Shown here: positions 1 to 8,249 of the stretch, one piece after another
Layout of the letters: every line of letters begins with the position of its first letter
Numbering within the stretch: position 1 is the stretch's first letter
Origin: Streptomyces olindensis
Lineage (GTDB): Bacteria; Actinomycetota; Actinomycetes; Streptomycetales; Streptomycetaceae
Assembly (NCBI GenBank): GCA_000696115.1
Contig: JJOH01000100.1
Coordinates: 1-39,018, forward strand
DNA length: 39,018 bases
Direction of reading: 5' to 3'
Notes under the pieces: model-generated
Database searches by the model: none
What the model was told of the DNA's origin: nothing
Seen by the model: the letters and a program-made list of their open reading frames with translations, nothing else
Position numbers and translations under genes: made by a program

Positions 1-895
1 GTACACGCCGTCGCGGGCGCAGTCGTCCGCGAGGGCGTCGGGGTCCCACATCTCACCGATCAGCAGGGCCCATGTTGGGGATGACGACCTGGTGCAGCGG
101 CTGGAAGGCGCCGTCGAACTCGTTCGGCCGTACCTCGAAGCCCCACGTGTCGGTGGCGATCGCGGCGATCTGGCTCGCGTGCAGCCAGCCGGCGGTGGTG
201 AAGGACAGGCCGGGCGAGTCTCCGCCCGCGTAGTCGCCCCAGCCCTCGCGGCGGGCGCGCGCCAGCCGCCCGGTCCGGACGACGACGATGTCCCCGCGGC
301 CGACGGCCACGCCGTGCGCCTCGGCCGTCGCGGTCAGGTGGTCCTCGGTGATCGCGAAACCGTCCGGCAGTTCCCCGCGTTCACCGCCGATCACCCGGCC
401 GACGTCGAGGAGGACTCCGCGCCCGGCGACGTACGGGGCCATGTGCTCGATGCCGGTGACCAGATCGCCGTCGGAGGTGACGACCTTCTCGGCCGCCCGC
501 CCGTTCCACGCCTTGCCGTGGTCGAAGATGTGCCCGAGCCCGTCCCACTGGGTGGAGCACTGCAGGGGCATCGCGATCACGTCGTCGGCGCCGCCGATGC
601 CGTGCGGAAAGCCCTGGTTGCCCAGCGCCGCGTCCGTTCCCGTGTCCAGCATGGTGTGGACGGGGTTGGTGCGGCGGCGCCAGCCCTTCTGCGGCCCGTT
701 CATGTCGAACCGCTGCGACAGCGAGAAGCTGACACCCCGGCGGATGAGTGCCGCACCCTCACGGCGCTTGGCCTCGTCGAGGAAGTTCAGCGTGCCGAGC
801 ACGTCGTCCTCGCCCCAGCGCCCCCAGTTGGAGTACCGCTTGGCGGCCTCGGTGATCGCGCCCTCGGCGTCCGCGGGGTCGGGCGGGGCCGTCAC
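1..895 (-). pseudogene. Cyclase-family (kynurenine formamidase-like) hydrolase, frameshifted near its C-terminus and cut by window edge
   Basis: Starts with GTG at 895. The protein carries the cyclase-superfamily (PF04199) metal-site region STQWDGLGHIFDHGKAW around residues 110-130 and the family C-terminal stretch HQVVIPNMG. As written the frame stops at 53 directly after NMG. Removing one C from the GGGCCC run at about 65-70 restores NMGLLIGEMWDPDALADDC through base 1, which is the normal family ending, so a single inserted base (real or an error) breaks the gene. These enzymes are cytosolic metal-dependent hydrolases or dehydratases that often act in aromatic or amino-acid breakdown; the substrate cannot be told here. 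Its GTG overlaps the stop of the upstream FAH gene (GTGA), so both are translated from one message and probably act in one pathway. Confidence 0.8.
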
Positions 896-1824
896 GACGC
901 GGTCCCCTGGGCGACACAGCGGGTGCGCTGCACGCCCAGACCCGTGATGGAGCCCTCCATGACGTCGCCGTCGCGCAGCAGCCGTCCCCAGTGCATGCCG
1001 TTGCCGGCCGGGCTGCCGGTGAGCACCAGGTCGCCGGGCAGGAGTCGGGAGGTCTGGGAGATGTACGACACCAGCCGGGCGATGCCGAAGAGCATGTCCT
1101 TGGTGGACTCGTCCTGCATGGTCTCGCCGTTGAGCTTCAGTGTGACGCGCAGGTCACCGGGGTCGGCGATCGACGCGGCGGGCACGATCCACGGGCCGAG
1201 CGGGGTGAAGCCGGGAGCGTTCTTGCAGCGCAGCCAGTCGGTGCCGATGGCCTTCATGTCCCGGCGGAAGACGGTGGCGCGGTCGGTGAGGTCGTTGGCG
1301 ATGGTGTAGCCGGCCACGTACTCCAGGGCCTCCTCGGCCGTCACCCGGTAGGCGGGCCGGGCCATGACGGCCGCCAGCTCCAGTTCCCAGTCCGGTTGTT
1401 CGGCCCAGTCGGGGAGTCCGACGTCGTCGAAGGGGCCGGTGATCGCGCTCGGCAGGCCGATGAACACGTACGGCAGGTCCTCGGCCGCCCGCCGGTCCAT
1501 GACCGCGGCGATCTCCGCGCGCGCTTCCTCGACCGTGCGGGGGTCGTCGGGGGAGCGGTGGGCGACCTCCAGGTCGATCACGTGCTGCCGGTAGTTGGCG
1601 CCGGACTGGAAGACCTGGCGGGGCTCGACCGGCGCGTGCACCCGCAGGTGCTCCAACGGCCGCCAGTCGGCCGTCTCGTCGGCCGCGAGCGCGTGCAGGC
1701 GAGGGAGCATCTCGTCCCACCGCTCGAAGCCCACGAGACCGGGGAATGCCGCCTGGTCAGGGGCGGAGAGGACGCCAAGGGCGAAGGGTCCGGAGAAGGA
1801 CGCGGAAGCGGCTGCGGGTTTCAC
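892..1824 (-). CDS. Fumarylacetoacetate hydrolase (FAH) family protein
   Basis: FAH superfamily enzymes hydrolyse C-C bonds in, hydrate or decarboxylate oxo-acids using a divalent metal. Seen here: the metal-binding acidic stretch DWELELAAV, GYTIANDLTDR, the loop GTDWLRCKNAPGFTPLGPW, and the C-terminal LLPGDLVLTGSPAGNGM typical of the family. Length (about 310 residues from GTG 1824) fits. An in-frame GTG at 1893 would add 23 residues of low-complexity sequence. I prefer GTG 1824 because it overlaps the stop of a small upstream frame with a strong ribosome site. The stop overlaps the start of the cyclase-family gene by GTGA, so the two are coupled. A catabolic pairing is inferred; no regulator of it lies in the window. 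Confidence 0.82.
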   Translation of the reverse strand: MKPAAASASFSGPFALGVLSAPDQAAFPGLVGFERWDEMLPRLHALAADETADWRPLEHLRVHAPVEPRQVFQSGANYRQHVIDLEVAHRSPDDPRTVEEARAEIAAVMDRRAAEDLPYVFIGLPSAITGPFDDVGLPDWAEQPDWELELAAVMARPAYRVTAEEALEYVAGYTIANDLTDRATVFRRDMKAIGTDWLRCKNAPGFTPLGPWIVPAASIADPGDLRVTLKLNGETMQDESTKDMLFGIARLVSYISQTSRLLPGDLVLTGSPAGNGMHWGRLLRDGDVMEGSITGLGVQRTRCVAQGTAS

Positions 1825-1904
1825 GGGAATGCTGCTGCCACAGCTCCCCCAATGCCGTTTCCTGTTCCTGCCCAATGCCCTTGCCTGGTGCACCTCACGG
1901 TCAC
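1821..1904 (-). CDS. Candidate 27-residue leader peptide coupled to the FAH gene
   Basis: GTG at 1904 is preceded by GGGAGGCTC, the best ribosome-binding site in this part of the window. It opens a 27-residue frame (MTVRCTRQGHWAG...) whose TGA overlaps the GTG of the FAH gene as GTGA. The FAH GTG has no good site of its own, so translation of this mini-frame could deliver ribosomes to it. No attenuator-type codon run is seen. It could instead be a chance frame or a frameshifted N-terminus of the FAH protein. Confidence 0.35.
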   Translation of the reverse strand: MTVRCTRQGHWAGTGNGIGGAVAAAFP

Positions 1905-2031
1905 GAGCCTCCCGCCTGGCAATGGCGCCTCATCATGGTCCGCGGCCAGCCTGCGCAGCCGGGGCAGACATCCGCACCCACGGGCGCTGACGAGCGCTGC
2001 AGCCGTAACGCGTGACCGCCGCATGCAAGGG

Positions 2032-2653
2032 TTACGGCAGACCCACCAGGCCCCAGCCGCGACGGGCCGTCTCCCGCGCCACCTCGGCCCATTCGCACAG
2101 CAGCGCGGTAAATTCCTCGAAGGTGTCCGGGCGTCCTGCCCAGCCCTCGCACTCCGCGCTGAACGGCCCGCGCAACTCCTCCAGACGCGGCTCCACCCGC
2201 TGCCAGGCATGGACCTTGCCGGGTACCACCTCCGGCGGGCAGACGAGAAGAATGCGCGGGTGCCAGCGGTCGGTGGCGGGCGGGAAGACCCCCCCCGCCG
2301 GTCAGCGCAGGATCAACGGCCGGATCCGCGTCCCAGATCAGGCCGCCCAGGAAGCAGTCCATCGCCTCGCGCACGGCGGTGTCGACCAGTGAGCGCATGT
2401 CGGCCCAGGCGTCGCCTGCGCGGGCATGCGGCCTGTAGGAGCCGCTGGTGCTGTAAAAGCGGTACTCGGCGCACCACACCGACTCCTGATCCGGCGGCCA
2501 CACCCAGCCTTTGGCCAAGCCGTACGTGGAGAGGTACTCGTCATCGAGATCCGTCGGCCACATCGTCTCGTCCAAGACTGGAATCCGGTCCTCGACGGAG
2601 ATGGCGCGCAGCCGCTCCCAGTCCACCATGCGCAGGTTGAGATCCAGACCCAT
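2032..2653 (-). pseudogene. Unknown protein (about 206 residues), frameshifted in a G8 run
   Basis: From ATG 2653 the frame reads MGLDLNLRMVDWERLRAIS and continues coherently to about residue 120 (...DPALTGGG). It then runs into a long low-quality tail. Removing one G from the run of eight (C8 on the plus strand, about 2289-2296) continues the protein as VFPPATDRWHPRILLVCPPE to a stop at 2032 (...RRGWGLVGLP). The restored protein is acidic with many Trp and has no signal peptide or membrane segment. I do not recognise a family. A homopolymer is where both replication slippage and sequencing errors occur, so the gene may be intact in the organism. No clear ribosome site precedes the ATG. Confidence 0.6.
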
Positions 2654-2765
2654 TGCGGCAGCATAGGAGGAACCCCCGCAGCGAGCTGTAGCGATGATCA
2701 CGCAGGTGGCCATGGGCATCGCGCGAGCGGTATCGAACACATGGCGCCCCGTTCATCCGACCTGG

Positions 2766-3323
2766 CTACAGCTCGAACTCGAGGTCCAAGAGGTCGGTGA
2801 GCTCCACTTCGAGGCCATGGGCGCGGCGGCCGCTGTCGCGGAAGTAGACCTCGCCGAGGGCCTCGGCGGCGATCTGGCGGAGCTGGTCCTCGGTGAGACC
2901 GGCCTCCTGGGCCTGGAAGAGACGGGCAGCGTGGCCGGGCGGCAGCGCGAGGGTGAGGTGACGCACACGGGCGTCGTCGGTGCTGCCGGGGGCGGCGGTG
3001 TAGCCGAAACGGGCCTGGACATCGATCATGATGCCGCCGGTAGTGGCCGCGGCCTGCTTCGCCCTGGCTCTCACCTGCGGCTGCCAGCGCACGCGGACCT
3101 CACGCTCGAGGCGGTCGGCGAGCTCCGGCCGGGGGGTTTTGATCTGGTTCTTCACATAGCGTTCGACGGTGCGCTGGCTGATGCCGAGCAGTTCGGCCAC
3201 GCGCCGGGTGCTGCCCTGGTGCTGGCGGACCAGGTAACGCATCTGCGCCCCCGCTTACTTCGGGATCGGGCGCGTGAACGCGCCCTGCACCGCCTTGTCG
3301 AGTTCTTCGCCGATCGTGACCAC
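2766..3323 (-). pseudogene. tpg: Telomere terminal protein Tpg homologue with an in-frame TAA
   Basis: Tpg is the protein covalently attached to the 5' ends of linear Streptomyces replicons, where it primes end patching. The 185-codon frame starts at GTG 3323, 14 bases after the tap stop and behind AGGGGGCAGGG. It encodes VTIGEELDKAVQGAFTRPIPK, then an in-frame TAA at 3257-3255, then AGAQMRYLVRQHQGSTRRVA. The rest contains the helix-turn-helix VAELLGISQRTVERYVKNQ and the family blocks RVRWQPQVRARAK, ARFGYTAAPGSTDDARVR and RAHGLEVELTD. As I recall, known Tpg proteins have Ser where the TAA lies, so TCA to TAA would explain it. Length matches Tpg (about 184). An internal restart at ATG 3242 would give 158 residues without the N-terminus. 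Family assignment is strong; function as written is doubtful. Confidence 0.85.
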
Positions 3324-3337
3324 CGACCCTGCCCCCT

Positions 3338-4172
3338 CTACTCTCCGGTGTCCTTGGCGGTGACCTCGCCGGTCTTGATGTAGCGGGCGAGGTTGGCGAC
3401 ATGGCCGTCGGCGCCGAGCTGTTCGCTGGGTGCCCTCGTGCTTGGCCATCCTGGGTGACACCCCCAGCCGGAAGCTGCCCGGCACCGTCTTGCCGTCGGC
3501 GTCGTAGGGCAGGACATCCAGCGGGCTGGGTCCGTCGGCGGCGTACACGGCGCAGTCCGAGAGGGCCGCGACCGGGTAGCGGCCGGTGGCCGTCGCCAGG
3601 TTGAGCATCTTGCGGTGCATGTTGGTACGGGCTCGGGAGATGACGGCCGCGCGGATGTCCGGGCGCCACGTCGGACGGGCGAGGGCGGGCCACGCCTGCC
3701 CCGGCTTCCAGCCGCCGCCGCGGGCCTTTTCCTGCAGCTTGCCGATGCCGCCCTTGACGGTCATCTTGACGGCGTCCACGACGATTCCCAGCTCCGCATC
3801 ACGCTGCTTGTAGCCGTCCATCGCTTCCAGGAACTCGGCCGGGGCCAGCTTCTCGCCCACGCCCAGATCCGCCATGGTGTCGACGTAGGCGCCTCGCAGC
3901 CGCTTGTACCAGCCGTCCAGGAACCGGCCGCTTTCCGGCCGCACCCAGGCTTCCAGCGGGGCGACGTCGTAGCCGAGCTCGACGGCACACGCCACGGTGG
4001 GGGTGGCGTACCAGGCCGGGCCCTCGGGGCGTTCGCCGGTCGGTGTGAACGGGCTGGGCAGCAGCGTGGCGTCGAGCTCACGCCACTGCTTGCCGACCTT
4101 CACCCGGGCGAGGTCGACGTGGGAGAGGTCGACCAGCCAGGAGCCGGGCAGCGTCGCGTCGAAGATCGGAAA
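3338..4172 (-). pseudogene. tap: Telomere-associated protein Tap, C-terminal remnant with a frameshift
   Basis: Tap binds telomeric 3' overhangs and recruits Tpg; family members are about 740 residues. Only the last third is present, beginning at FPIFDATLPGSWLVDLSHVD at the joint near 4172. It includes ARVKVGKQWRELD, LPSPFTPTGERPEGPAWYAT, GYDVAPLEAWVRPESGRFLD and RTNMHRKMLNLATATGRYPV. After KHEGTQ (about 3428) the frame shifts: the tail SEQLGADGHVANLARYIKTG lies in another frame and ends at TAG 3340-3338, just before tpg. Compared with what I recall of the family, roughly eight residues are also missing there, which suggests a short deletion. Gene order tap-tpg is the standard operon. The upstream two thirds were replaced by the plus-strand regulator genes. 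Confidence 0.85.
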
Positions 4173-4574
4173 ATGCATCCGATCAGTGAACTCGCCGCCC
4201 TCCTCTGCTCGTTGCCTGAGCCGGGAAGCGTCACCCCCGAGGACTGCTTCGCCGACGCCTGTGAGCAGAGCGAACTCCAGCGCACGCAGTACGCCGACAA
4301 TCTGGAAGCCGCCGCCCTGGCCACGGACGAAGACCCCCCGATCCTCGCCCTGGAACAAGCCCGGACACAGAAGGAAGAGGCCGACCGCCGCATCCGCCTG
4401 CTCCTCGCATACGCCCGGGAGTTCCAGCCGGCACGCCGCTATCCCCTGCGCGAGCTCTCCCAGGCCTCCGGCTACACGATCTCCGGCGTGACCACCGCCT
4501 ACGGCACACCGGAGACCACGCTGGTGCAGCGTCAGCTCCACCGCAGCCCCGTTCCGCGCAAGGACGCTTCATGA
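4173..4574 (+). CDS. Small helix-turn-helix-like protein upstream of GntR
   Basis: Encodes 133 residues from ATG 4173 (MHPISELAALL...). Residues about 60-85 are rich in charged heptads (LEQARTQKEEADRRIRLLLA), likely a coiled coil or long helix. They are followed by YPLRELSQASGYTISGVTTA, which looks like a helix-turn-helix. Its TGA overlaps the ATG of the next gene (ATGA), so the pair is co-translated. The start lies exactly at the joint with the tap remnant, so its native promoter and ribosome site may have been lost and the start may not be the original one. Probably a DNA-binding partner of the GntR gene; exact family not recognised. Confidence 0.55.
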   Translation: MHPISELAALLCSLPEPGSVTPEDCFADACEQSELQRTQYADNLEAAALATDEDPPILALEQARTQKEEADRRIRLLLAYAREFQPARRYPLRELSQASGYTISGVTTAYGTPETTLVQRQLHRSPVPRKDAS

Positions 4575-5100
4575 GCGACAGCCAAGCTTCCCGCAGGCCC
4601 CGCCGGGCACACAGGGAACTGCGGCACGTCGGCTGCCGCAGCCCTCGGACCGGCCGCCCTACCGCCTCCTGGCCGATGTCCTGCGCCAGCAAATCCTCAC
4701 TGGGCAACTGGGACCCGGCGACCAGGTGCCGCCTACTCGCCTCCTGGAAGAGGACTACGGGATCGCCAACATGACCGCCCGCGCCGCTGTGCGAGTCCTG
4801 CGCGACGAAGGCCTCGTCCACGCCGTCCACGGCCTGGGCACCTTCGTCACCAACCCCCTCCCCGATGCCGCCCGAGCCGCAACCGCGAGCGCCGATCAGA
4901 CCCACATGCCGGTGGAGGAATACGCCGAACTTCTCCGCCGCATCGACCAGCTCACCGAAGTCCAGGACGCCCTGCTGCACCTGTTCGGACAGGCAGCCCG
5001 TCTCGCCGACCAGCCGGCAGCGCTAGGGGACGGCACCGGCGGCGAGCCCAGTACCTCGACGGCCCTCGGCAGCGGCATCACGCTGACACGGCCGCCCTGA
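4571..5100 (+). pseudogene. GntR-family transcriptional regulator with N-terminal frameshift
   Basis: The winged-helix region is clear: YRLLADVLRQQILTGQLGPG then DQVPPTRLLEEDYGIANMTA, RAAVRVLRDEGLVHAVHGLG and TFVTNP, i.e. a GntR DNA-binding domain of the short, effector-domain-less kind. It is followed by a helical tail (PVEEYAELLRRIDQLTEVQD) that may dimerise. This frame has no start codon upstream. The ATGA-coupled start at 4571 is in another frame (MSDSQASRRPRR...), so one base was gained or lost between about 4580 and 4680. An internal GTG at 4726 would truncate the wing domain. A hairpin terminator follows the stop. Likely a repressor of plasmid- or transfer-type functions in its original context, which is inference. 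Confidence 0.7.
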
Positions 5101-5101
5101 G

Positions 5102-5141
5102 CGGGGCGACCCGGGCGGCGAAAGCCGCGGTCGCCCGCCCC
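5102..5141 (+). terminator. Strong hairpin after the GntR gene
   Basis: GGGGCGACC at 5103-5111 pairs with GGTCGCC...GCCCC at 5129-5141. Inside it GGCGGC-GAAA-GCCGC closes with a GNRA-type tetraloop. It begins one base after the GntR stop. There is no T-run, as usual for Streptomyces terminators. Confidence 0.6.
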
Positions 5142-5208
5142 GTAGCCGTTCGCCGAGGGAAAGGCAGGGCCCCGCCGCTTGTCCACGCCCCGCCGTAGGG
5201 TGCCGTGC

Positions 5209-5316
5209 ATGGCCCGTTCCTGGACACGACTGCACGAGCACCTCGGTGTGCCGCCCGGGCCCCTGGACTTCGACATGGTCGCCAAGGCTGCTGCCGACCG
5301 TCTGGCCAGTCCTTGA
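5209..5316 (+). pseudogene. N-terminal stub of an AlbA_2/Schlafen-type ATP-binding protein
   Basis: ATG 5209 opens MARSWTRLHEHLGVPPGPLD followed by FDMVAKAAADRLASP and a stop. In my recollection this is the N-terminus of a large Streptomyces family annotated as putative DNA-binding (AlbA_2) domain proteins, which continue with an acidic DLDWKE block that is absent here. After about residue 33 the sequence becomes the 3' end of the oppositely oriented gene, so two truncated genes are joined tail to head near 5305. Not functional as written. Confidence 0.45.
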
Positions 5317-6794
5317 GCCAGTGGACGGGAAGGTGCTCCATCTCAGCGGCCGCGGGGCCGGGATGCTCGTCGTCGGGGACCCAGCTGTACTTGCCGACGG
5401 CCAGATCGTTATAGACCTCCATCGAGTCGGGTCCGCTGTAGGCGGCCCGCCGCCCGAGCTGGTCAGCGCGCCGCACCGCCCGGGCCGTCGTCACCATGGC
5501 CGTGGGCCTGGCGCTCGGCCCGTCGCCTTCGGCGTCCGCCGGCAGGTAGGGGTAGGCGCCGCGCAGCAGCGCCAGCATGTCCAGCTTGTCCGGCTCGGCG
5601 GTGCCCGCGACAAGGTCCGATCCGAGGATGACCCGTTGACGGTCGTCGCGGGTGTGGTCGGCGGCGTGCCGGGTGGCGAAGCGGGGGACGGCGAGCACGA
5701 CAGCGTGGTCGGGTTCGATGCCGTAGCCGGCCAGGCGGCCGCCGAACGGGACAGCGGGGCCGTGCTGCTCGTACTGGGCCAGGTAGGCCAGTTCCGCATC
5801 CTGCTTGCGGGTCAGCGGCCAGCCGCTCACCCGCACCAGCTGCCACCCCTCGCCGCCTTCACCCGTGGCTGCCCCCAGTGCCTCCTCCAGCCGGTCGCAC
5901 CGGTCCAACACGTACTGCTGCCACCGGTGCTGGAACTCCGCATCCGCCCACTGCGCGGGAGAAACAAACCCGGTACCCGTCACGAGGGCCGGCTCCGGCA
6001 GCGCCGTCACATCACGCACCCGCCCCCCGCCCCAGACGGCTTCCACCGCCCGCATCGCCGCCGCACGTGCCGCAGTCGCCTCGCCGCCCTGGTCCCGGAC
6101 ACCGCTCCACGCCTGCCGGACGGCCGCCCACACGTCGAACGGCTCCGCCCACCGGGACCGCAGCACCGCGGCCGCCAGTTGTAGACCCTCCTGCTGCACG
6201 GTCCCCGTCGGCGGCCACCGCATCGCACGCCCCGCTGACCGCCGTAGCGGAGCGCGCCGCGGGCGCCGCCGCCCGCCAACTGGCCAGCGCAGCCTCAGAA
6301 CGCTTCAGTACTCCCGACCACGCCTGAAGCACCTGCCGCGCACCTGCACCCACCGAGGCGTCAGCCGTCCACGGCTCAAGCCTTCCGCGCACGTCTGCAT
6401 CGTGATGGCGGGCCGCTTCCCACAGCACCCCCGCATAGCCCTCCCAGGACCGCGGGCCCGCCTCCTGCTCCTCCAGCCTGCGCACCCGCCCGTCCGCCAC
6501 GACGACTTCGGCCGCCGCCCGCCACAGCGCCTCCTCGCCCGGCTCCACACTCACCACCCGGGCGCAGTGACGACACACCTGCTCACAGACATCCAGCAGA
6601 ACGAGCGGACTGCCCGGCAGGTGCTCCGCATACCGGCAATGGCTCCGCCACCCCGAGGCCTTGGCGGGAACGTGCCATTTCCCGCCGCCCGCACGCCCGA
6701 CGACCACGGTGATCTGCCGCACCGGCCCGACGTCCACGCCAGCGGCCACCAACTCCTTCTCCCGCAACACCGGAAGCCCTCGGTCACGCCGCAC
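5305..6794 (-). pseudogene. Unknown protein (about 490 residues), frameshifted and 3'-truncated
   Basis: Two minus-strand frames join into one protein. From ATG 6794 (MRRDRGLPVLREKELVAAGV) the first half has a Cys/His cluster, HCRYAEHL...DVCEQVCRHCARV, at about residues 52-80, a possible zinc site, and runs to about 6210. There one base is gained or lost. The frame ending at 5078 then continues (QLAAAVLRSRWAEPFDVWAA, RWQQYVLDRCDRLEEALGAA, YGIEPDHAVVLAVPRFATRH, DSMEVYNDLAVGKYSWVPDD) to the joint near 5305, after which the frame is antisense to the AlbA_2 stub. No signal peptide or membrane segment. I do not recognise the family. Codon use is normal for the window, so it was a real gene. Confidence 0.6.
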
Positions 6795-7164
6795 GACAGC
6801 CCGCCCCCCTTGTCGCCTATTCGCTCTCGTTGCTCACTGTGACACAGGCGCCCGACCGGCATGCTCGCTTACTCAAGGGCGTCGCCCTCCCCAGCAAGGA
6901 CCCGGCAATGACGCGGCGCGCGGGTCTGTACTCACGACGCTTCCATGGACGCCCCGCGAGGTTCTTCCCGCCGTGGCTAACCCGCCCCCCAACAGCGAGG
7001 AGACGAAGACCCGCAAACTGTGCCTCGACATCTCACCGAACGGTCCTGCTTCCCAATAGGCTCTCTAAGCCGAATTCAGAAGCCGCCGGAACACGACGAC
7101 AGACGGGCGCGGTAACCGGCTTACTCACCAACTTCGTTAGGGACGGAAGCACAGGGGGAGCAGG
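6795..7164. other. Gap of about 370 bases
   Basis: No convincing gene on either strand. It must hold the divergent upstream regions of the Cys/His protein (minus) and the HEPN protein (plus). The stretch from about 7040 to 7155 is less GC-rich than its surroundings, and AGGGGGAGCAGG lies directly before ATG 7165. I could not place promoter hexamers with confidence. Confidence 0.5.
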
Positions 7165-8247
7165 ATGACGGGGGAGATCCGGCAGAACACAGACCGAGCC
7201 GTGAAGGGCAATCAGCTCTCCTCGCCCGGCGTCGAGGTGCCCGGGCAGCACCCCGGGCCGCCTACATCCGGTTCGGAGCCGCAGATCGACTTCCCACCCG
7301 TCCTCAACGGACTGGACTACCTCGCCAGCGTGGTGGAGCACCTGTCCGACGATGCGACGCCGCGCGACCTGAAGTACGCCGTGCTGCACCTCCAGGCCGG
7401 CACTGAGGTCCTGCTCAAGGCCCGCCTCCGGCAGGCGCACTGGACGCTGGTCCTACAGGACCTGTCCGCCGAGCTCCGCAAGAGCAGGAAGACTCCGGTG
7501 AGCGAGCGGTTCGCCAGCGGAAACTTCGTCAGCTGCGGCATTGACGAGACCCTCAAGCGGCTACGTGAGGTGGTGGGACTGGACCTGGACAGCGAGCATC
7601 TTGCCGCCGTCGCGAAGCTGGGTCAGACCCGCAATGCCCTGCAGCACTACGGGCTGACGCAGTCCGCGCCGGCGGTGGAGACCCAAGCCGCCACCGTGCT
7701 GGACTTCCTGCTCGCCTTCCTGCACGAACACCTTCTGCCACACCTGGACGCGGCCGAACAAGCCCAGGTGGAGACGGCCATGGATGACATCCGGCATCGA
7801 CTGGGCACGATCACCGAGCTGATCAATACTCGGATGAACGGAATCAAGGAGGAATTGGCTCCGTACGCGGACGTAACGGTCGACTGCCCGGACTGCGGTA
7901 TGCCAGCGCTGGTCGCCGGAACCCCTGTTGCTTGCCGGTTCTGCTACCGCACGTGGACCGACGCCGAATCGGCCACCGCTGATTACGTTTACGCCGATAT
8001 GGTGCGCCGGGCAGCACTGGACCCCCGAGACAACGAGGAAGCACTCGTCCACTGGTGTCCCAGGTGTGACACCCCGACCATCATCGATGTTCATCGCGAC
8101 TGGTCGTTTTATCTATGCCTGGGCTGCGCTGCTCTCTTTGAGACCCTGACCTGGTGCAAGAAGGGCTGTGGTTCCCTGATCGATCCAAAGACGAACGACT
8201 TCGACATCTGCCCCGCCTGCATGGCCCGGCTACGCGAAGGGACCTGA
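7165..8247 (+). CDS. HEPN-domain protein with C-terminal zinc ribbons
   Basis: Intact 360-residue gene; ATG 7165 is preceded by GGGGGAG. Residues about 45-185 are all-helical (LNGLDYLASVVEHL, DLKYAVLHLQAGTEVLLKAR) and contain LGQTRNALQHYG, the R-x4-H signature (R156, H161) of HEPN domains, which are frequently RNases of toxin or defence systems. Residues 241-360 hold Cys pairs CPDC/CRFC, CPRC/CLGC and CKKGC/CPAC, i.e. up to three zinc ribbons. No signal peptide or membrane segment, so cytosolic. A broken gene follows two bases after the stop, so it may have had a partner. A ribonuclease role is inferred from the HEPN motif; it could also be a non-catalytic nucleic-acid-binding protein. Confidence 0.75.
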   Translation: MTGEIRQNTDRAVKGNQLSSPGVEVPGQHPGPPTSGSEPQIDFPPVLNGLDYLASVVEHLSDDATPRDLKYAVLHLQAGTEVLLKARLRQAHWTLVLQDLSAELRKSRKTPVSERFASGNFVSCGIDETLKRLREVVGLDLDSEHLAAVAKLGQTRNALQHYGLTQSAPAVETQAATVLDFLLAFLHEHLLPHLDAAEQAQVETAMDDIRHRLGTITELINTRMNGIKEELAPYADVTVDCPDCGMPALVAGTPVACRFCYRTWTDAESATADYVYADMVRRAALDPRDNEEALVHWCPRCDTPTIIDVHRDWSFYLCLGCAALFETLTWCKKGCGSLIDPKTNDFDICPACMARLREGT

Positions 8248-8249
8248 CG

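Noticed and set aside
92..1309. 405-residue and later 549-residue open frames on the plus strand over the cyclase/FAH genes
   Set aside because: Shadows of two well-recognised minus-strand enzymes.
1901..2740. 279-residue minus-strand frame as one protein
   Set aside because: Only the first half is coherent; after the G8 run the true continuation is in the next frame.
5246..6184. Plus-strand frame of 312 residues
   Set aside because: Antisense to the Cys/His unknown protein, whose joined frames are much more protein-like.
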